Shown piece after piece: positions 35,456 to 40,200 of a DNA stretch of 40,200 nucleotides. The position numbers and the translations under genes were made by a program. Source of the DNA: an uncultured Clostridia bacterium (GTDB lineage Bacteria; Bacillota; Clostridia; Christensenellales; Aristaeellaceae); the NCBI GenBank assembly GCA_947596085.1, contig CANQEW010000023.1, positions 1 through 40,200 of the forward strand. The letters run 5' to 3'. The notes under the pieces were generated by a model. The model had not been told where the DNA came from and made no database searches. It saw only the letters and a program-made list of their open reading frames with translations. How positions within the stretch are numbered: position 1 is the first letter of the stretch; each line of letters opens with the position of its first letter.

Positions 35456-38400
35456 ATGGACCGTATGCGGGGATATTCCAACCTGGGCGCGCGAAGGGAA
35501 GTGCCGGACGGGATCGCGCGGGAGCGTTGGCTGCGCGCACTGGCGGAGCGGTTGAAGCCTCAGGGGCGCGCGAAGCTGCACCTCTCGACGGGCTGTGCGG
35601 AGGCGCTCCGAAGCGCGCTGCGGGAAGCGGAGGTGTTTTCGGACGACGGCGACGAAGCGTTGCGCCGCCTGAAGGCGGACGAGGGGCGCGTCGAAACTTG
35701 TCTGCGCCAGGCCCAGTCGGAATCCGGCGCGCGCACGGTTGCCACCGAGGGCGAGCCGCGCGTGCTGTTGCTGGCGCGGGCGCTGGTGGGCGACGGCGAG
35801 CGATTGCTGACCCGGGATCTGCTGATGCGGGAGATCGCCATATTCGACGCCGCGCGCGGCTTGCGGATGCGGGAGATGCAACTCGTTCCGGCGACGCTGC
35901 GCGTCGCGCTGTGCGAGGCGCTGCGGGACGTCGCGGCGGACGTGTTGCGCGTGGCCCGCGCCCGTGCGGCGGCGGACGACTGGGTGCGCGCCGATGGGAA
36001 GGACCGCGTCCGCAGCGAGTGCGACGAGGCGTTCTTCGAGCGTGCGTTGCAGCTGGGCGTGGAACTGGAGCGCCCCGAGCTTCTGAAGCGCGTGGAACGC
36101 GCCATCGCTCGCTGCGGTCAGCGGAAGGAGTGGCTGGTGGAGCGCGCCCATCGCATCGCGGCGGATCACTGCCTGCGGCTGGACAATCTGATGAAGCTGA
36201 AGCACCTGCTGGATGGCCTGAACTGGCGCAAGTGCTTTGAGGTGCTGTCTCCGGCGGAGTTGGAGCTGCGCGACGATCCGGCGAAAGTCTACGCTGCCAT
36301 GGACGGCGATTCGCGCGCGCGGGTGCGCGGCGCGGTGGAGGAGCTGGCTCACCTCGCAAACGCGGAGGAGATCGTGGTGGTTCGCCGCGCGCTGCGCGCG
36401 GCGAGGAAGGCGTTGGAGGAGCGCGGCGCGGATGATCCGCGCGCGTCTGTCTGCTGGCATCTGATGGACGACGCGGGCCGCGCGGCGCTCTGCCGGGAGC
36501 TGGGGGCGCGACCACCCCGCCGGTTGGTGCCCGATCCCAGCGGGCGCGCGAGCGTGCTGCTGGCGGCGGGATTGACCGCGGCAGCGCTGGCGCTGATCCT
36601 GTGGGCGATGGATTCTCCCGTGCTGATGATCTTTGCGCTGCCGCTGGCCTGGGTGAGCGCGTGGCGGCTGCTGGGCCGGTGCTATCCGCGCTTCGTCAAG
36701 CCGGGGAAGCTGTTGAAGCTCAAGGTTGAAGCCGTGCCCGACGAGGCGCGCACGCTGGTGGCGCTGCCGGTGCTGCTGAGCAGCGAAGCGCGCGCTCGTG
36801 AGATGGTGGCGCGCATGGAGACGCTGGGCTGCCTGGAGCGCGACGAAAACATCGATTATTTGCTGCTGGGCGACTTCCGCGACGGAGCCGCGCCGCATGA
36901 GATCGAGGACGAAGCCATATTGCGCGCCGCACGGGAGGGCGTGGCGGCGCTGAACGAAGCGGCGGGCCGGGAGAAGTATTTCTATCTGCATCGGGAGCGC
37001 GCGCTGCGGGAGCGCGACGCGCGCTGGATGGGCGAAAACCGCAAGCGCGGCGCGCTGATGGCGCTGAACCGCCTGCTGCTGGGCCGCGATGGCGCGGCGG
37101 CGGCATTTTCCGCGGAGGGCGCGCGCGCGGACGCGCTGATCGGGCGCTACCGTTACGTGGTCACGTTGGATGCGGATACCGAATACCTGCCGGGCACGCT
37201 GCAAAAGCTGATCGGCGCGATGCTGCATCCGCTCAACCGCGCTCGTGGGGCGAAGGGCGCGAGCCGGGGCTACGCGGTGTTGCAGCCGGACATGCGGCTC
37301 ACCGCCGACGCCGTCGAGAACGCCTACGTGGAATTGAGCGCCGGACGCGGCGGCGTGGACGGCTATCCCACCTCCGTGTCCGATTTCTATCAGGACATGA
37401 CGGGTCATGGCTGCTTCGCTGGCAAGGGCATCTATGATGTGCAGGCCTTCGCGGAGGCCACCGAGGGCGTGCTGAACGACGGCGACATCTTAAGTCACGA
37501 TCTGATCGAGGGCATTCTGGCGGGTGCGGGGATTGCGAACGACGTGCGCTTCTACGATGGCTGTCCGGGCAACCTGGGCGCGGAGCTGGCGCGCTTGAAC
37601 CGCTGGACGCGGGGCGACTGGCAGCTTCTGCCTGTGCTGTTTTCGAAGCTGCGCATGTGCGCGGCGGATCGGATGAAGCTGATCGGCAACCTGCTGCGCA
37701 GCCTGTACGCGCCGGCGCTGGCGGGGCTTTTGATTGGCTCCGTCTGGCTGGACGCGCCCGGCGGATTCGCGCTGGGACTGCTGCTCTGCTTCCTCGACCC
37801 GATTCTGGATCTGCTGCTCAATCTGGGCCGGGGCGGAGCGCGGATGTGGAAGTCGGCGCTGCTGCAGCTCTCCACGCTGCCGGAAACGGCGGCGTGCCAA
37901 TTGGACGCAATTCTGCGCACGCTTTGGCGGCTCACGGTGTCCCACAGGCATCTGATGGAGTGGGTGACCGCAGCGGACGCAACCGGCTCTGACCGGCGCA
38001 CGCGGCTGCCGGGGCGCGTCGCGGCATTGCTTGTTCTGCCGGGGCTGCTGCGCAGGGAGTGGATCGTTCCGGTGCTGGGCATCGCGGCGCTGTTTTGGGT
38101 GGGCGCGGACTGGGCGAACGACCTCTCCCGTCAGAGCACGGACGCGCGCAAGTCGCTCAAGTCCGATCAGACCGCGCTGCTGGAGGAGCTCGCGCGTCGC
38201 ACCTGGCGCTTCTTTGAAACCTTTGTGTCCGAAAATGGTCCCGGCCTGCCGCCGGACAACGTGCAGCTTGATCCCGACGTGGGCCCCGCCATGCGCACCT
38301 CACCCACGAATGTCGGCCTGTACCTGATGTCCTGTCTGGCTGCGCGGGAGCTGGGCTTCATCACGGATGAGCGCATGCGCGCGCGCATGTCCGCTTCGGT

Positions 38401-40200
38401 GGACACGCTGGAGAAGCTGGAAAAGTGGAACGGCCAGCCCTATAACTGGTATGACATGGAAACCCTCGCGCCGCTGCGGCCGCGCTACGTGTCCGCCGTG
38501 GACAGCGGCAACCTGGCGGGGGCGCTGCTGCTGTGCGAGCGTGCGTTAGCGAAGGGCGATCCCGCGCTGGCGAAGCGGATGCGCGTGCTGGCGGAGGGCA
38601 TGGATTTGTCGGCGTTGTACGATGCGGAGCGGGAGCTCTTCCGCATCGGGATGGATGTGGAGAGCGGCCGCCTGAGCGAATCCCACTACGACCTCTATGC
38701 CTCCGAAGCGCGCATATTGAGCTACGCGGCGATGATGCTCGGCCAGGTGCCGGCGAAGCACTGGCAACGGCTCAACCGCGCGTCGGCGCGCGTGGGGAAG
38801 CGGAGCGCGCTGCTCTCCTGGAGCGGCACGATGTTCGAATATCTGATGCCCGAGCTGTTGCTGCGCAGCCCGGCGGATACCCTTGCGGGACAGAGCCGCA
38901 GGGGCGTGGCGGCGTGTCAGATTCGGCAGGGTCGGGTGCGCAAGCGGCCCTGGGGCGTTTCCGAGTCGGGTTTTTACGCCTTCGACGGGCAGTTAAATTA
39001 CCAATACCGCGCCTTTGGTCTGCGGGCGCTGGCATTGAGCGGCGACGCGGAGGAGGACGTGGTCGCGCCCTACGCGGCCGCGCTGGCGCTGTGCTGCGAA
39101 CCCGGCGCGGCGGCGGAGAACCTGCGGCGGATGTGCGCGCTGGGTTGGTCGGGCGAATTCGGCCTGTACGAGGCTGTCGACTACGCCCGCGCAGGCGAGG
39201 ACGGGGCTCCCCGGCTCGTGCGCAGCCACATGGCGCATCATCAGGGGATGGCGCTGTGCGCCATCTGCAACGCGCTGCGGAATGACGTATTGAGCGAGAC
39301 CTTCATGGACATTCCGGAGGCGCGCGCGCTGCGTCTGCTGCTGCAGGAGAAGCCGTGCACGGCGCCGAAGCCGCGCCGCCGCGCGCGGGTCGCCGCTCCC
39401 CAAACCGAAGTCGAGCGGGCGAGCGCGGGCTGCTACCGCGGCGGGCGCGCGAAGAACTGCGCCGCCGACACGCACCTGCTGCGCGGCGCGCGAACCATGG
39501 CGCTGGTCACCGCGCGCGGCGCGGCCTTCACGTGGAGCGAGGGACTGCAGCTGAACCGCTTTTCAGGCGATCTGACGAATCCGCACGAGGGCATGTACGT
39601 GCACCTGGAGGACGAGGCCTCCGGCGCGTGCGCGGTAATCGGCCGCAACGCCCGCGCGGGCTTCGACGCGGGTTTCGCGCGCTTCCGGGAGGAATTCGAG
39701 GGGTTGAATGTCGAGATGAAGCTCGCCGTGTCGCCGGAGGACGGCGCGTTGTACCAGGCGCTCGCAATCGAAAATCCGAGCGGCGACGCGCGGGAAGTGA
39801 CCGTCATCGGCTGTCTGGCCGTCGCGCTCGCGCCCGAGCGGGATATGCGCGCGCACCCCGCCTTTCAGAATCTGTTCGTGGAGGGCGCGCGGTTCGGCCC
39901 CCGCGCGCTGGCGCTGCGCCGCAGGCCGAGAACGCCGGGCGCGGCGCTTCCGGAGCTGATCTATCTGGTCTCCGGCGGCGAGGAGCCACGGGGCGAGATG
40001 CGGCTGGACACGCTGCTGGGCAGGACGGGTTCGCTGGGCGTGCCCGGTGGTCTGGATCGGGAATTTGAAGGCGGCGAGGGAGCGCTGTTGAACCCCTGCG
40101 CCGCGCTGCGCGTGCGGGTTCGAATCGAGCCGAAGTCCGAGGCGCGGCTGCACTTTGCGCTGCTGCTCGCCGCCACGGACGAGCGGAGCGAGCGCGCCGC
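35456..40200 (+). CDS. Cyclic beta-glucan synthase-like giant membrane protein (NdvB/Cgs type), 3' end missing
   Basis: The frame stays open from the ATG at 35456 (GGGAGG 8 bases upstream) to the window edge, over 1580 codons, without a break. Residues 1-360 are a helical, Arg/Ala/Glu-rich cytoplasmic region; membrane helices follow at about 362-402. A GT84-type glycosyltransferase region has the metal-binding D572-A-D574 (VVTLDADTEYLPG) and later DGDILSHDLIEG. More membrane helices lie at about 745-780 and 855-890. A glycoamylase-like domain (about 905-1310, with SPTNVGLYLMSCLAARELGF, YNWYDMET and SHMAHHQGMAL) and the start of a GH94-type phosphorylase region (from about 1345) complete the visible part. 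Related proteins make cyclic beta-1,2-glucan and exceed 2500 residues. The product in this organism is unknown. Confidence 0.9.
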   Translation, partial: MDRMRGYSNLGARREVPDGIARERWLRALAERLKPQGRAKLHLSTGCAEALRSALREAEVFSDDGDEALRRLKADEGRVETCLRQAQSESGARTVATEGEPRVLLLARALVGDGERLLTRDLLMREIAIFDAARGLRMREMQLVPATLRVALCEALRDVAADVLRVARARAAADDWVRADGKDRVRSECDEAFFERALQLGVELERPELLKRVERAIARCGQRKEWLVERAHRIAADHCLRLDNLMKLKHLLDGLNWRKCFEVLSPAELELRDDPAKVYAAMDGDSRARVRGAVEELAHLANAEEIVVVRRALRAARKALEERGADDPRASVCWHLMDDAGRAALCRELGARPPRRLVPDPSGRASVLLAAGLTAAALALILWAMDSPVLMIFALPLAWVSAWRLLGRCYPRFVKPGKLLKLKVEAVPDEARTLVALPVLLSSEARAREMVARMETLGCLERDENIDYLLLGDFRDGAAPHEIEDEAILRAAREGVAALNEAAGREKYFYLHRERALRERDARWMGENRKRGALMALNRLLLGRDGAAAAFSAEGARADALIGRYRYVVTLDADTEYLPGTLQKLIGAMLHPLNRARGAKGASRGYAVLQPDMRLTADAVENAYVELSAGRGGVDGYPTSVSDFYQDMTGHGCFAGKGIYDVQAFAEATEGVLNDGDILSHDLIEGILAGAGIANDVRFYDGCPGNLGAELARLNRWTRGDWQLLPVLFSKLRMCAADRMKLIGNLLRSLYAPALAGLLIGSVWLDAPGGFALGLLLCFLDPILDLLLNLGRGGARMWKSALLQLSTLPETAACQLDAILRTLWRLTVSHRHLMEWVTAADATGSDRRTRLPGRVAALLVLPGLLRREWIVPVLGIAALFWVGADWANDLSRQSTDARKSLKSDQTALLEELARRTWRFFETFVSENGPGLPPDNVQLDPDVGPAMRTSPTNVGLYLMSCLAARELGFITDERMRARMSASVDTLEKLEKWNGQPYNWYDMETLAPLRPRYVSAVDSGNLAGALLLCERALAKGDPALAKRMRVLAEGMDLSALYDAERELFRIGMDVESGRLSESHYDLYASEARILSYAAMMLGQVPAKHWQRLNRASARVGKRSALLSWSGTMFEYLMPELLLRSPADTLAGQSRRGVAACQIRQGRVRKRPWGVSESGFYAFDGQLNYQYRAFGLRALALSGDAEEDVVAPYAAALALCCEPGAAAENLRRMCALGWSGEFGLYEAVDYARAGEDGAPRLVRSHMAHHQGMALCAICNALRNDVLSETFMDIPEARALRLLLQEKPCTAPKPRRRARVAAPQTEVERASAGCYRGGRAKNCAADTHLLRGARTMALVTARGAAFTWSEGLQLNRFSGDLTNPHEGMYVHLEDEASGACAVIGRNARAGFDAGFARFREEFEGLNVEMKLAVSPEDGALYQALAIENPSGDAREVTVIGCLAVALAPERDMRAHPAFQNLFVEGARFGPRALALRRRPRTPGAALPELIYLVSGGEEPRGEMRLDTLLGRTGSLGVPGGLDREFEGGEGALLNPCAALRVRVRIEPKSEARLHFALLLAATDERSERA

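Overview
The window is GC-rich bacterial DNA, densely coded, with short intergenic gaps and many 4- to 11-base gene overlaps. Gene content and order point to Bacillota, most likely a GC-rich, potentially spore-forming member of the Clostridia. The markers are YerC next to PcrA, the YicC-Gmk-RpoZ-CoaBC-PriA-Def-Fmt-RsmB-RlmN-PP2C-PASTA kinase-RsgA-Rpe series, a T-box leader, a PyrR attenuator, RNase Y and the DUF2953-GerW pair. No genus can be named from sequence reading alone. I saw no rRNA, tRNA, CRISPR array, transposase or phage gene.

Layout. (1) 1-1320: a remnant of an XRE-type regulator, an intact small XRE regulator, and a divergent gene for a secreted protein whose promoter holds a perfect 12-bp palindrome. 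(2) 1325-6133: threonyl-tRNA synthetase lacking its TGS domain, preceded by a complete T-box leader; divergently, the TrpR-like YerC and the helicase PcrA. (3) 6169-9462: NAD-dependent DNA ligase flanked by two flavoenzyme genes whose composition differs from the neighbours. (4) 9587-23148: a very long co-directional housekeeping series for RNA decay, GMP kinase, RNAP omega, CoA synthesis, replication restart, N-formyl/deformyl processing, rRNA methylation, a Ser/Thr phosphatase and kinase pair, ribosome-assembly GTPase and Rpe. (5) 23212-26732: a His-tailed small membrane protein, a uracil permease under a PyrR-type attenuator, an acyltransferase-3 membrane protein and a small overlapping membrane protein. 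(6) 26898-30114: a four-gene unit (small Cys/His membrane protein, ABC ATPase, FtsX-type permease with an extracytoplasmic His/Glu/Asp segment, lipoprotein with a CPFC motif), which looks like a metal-linked ABC system. (7) 30111-32201: an unrecognised 323-residue protein, GerW and its DUF2953 partner. (8) 32332-35230: a methyltransferase, RNase Y and a GNAT acetyltransferase. (9) 35456 to the window end: the first ~1580 residues of a giant cyclic-glucan-synthase-like protein (GT84, glycoamylase-like and GH94-type parts), cut off by the window edge.

The most promising little-described unit is the locus at 26898-30114. Its layout resembles the zinc-responsive ABC/FtsX/OB-fold loci I recall from Pseudomonas and Vibrio, but it sits in a Gram-positive setting, with Cys-Pro-x-Cys motifs in two of its exported proteins and a perfect 14-bp palindrome inside its promoter. 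The cis-regulatory RNAs (T-box with a readable ACG specifier; PyrR attenuator with mutually exclusive hairpins) are the best-supported regulatory calls.
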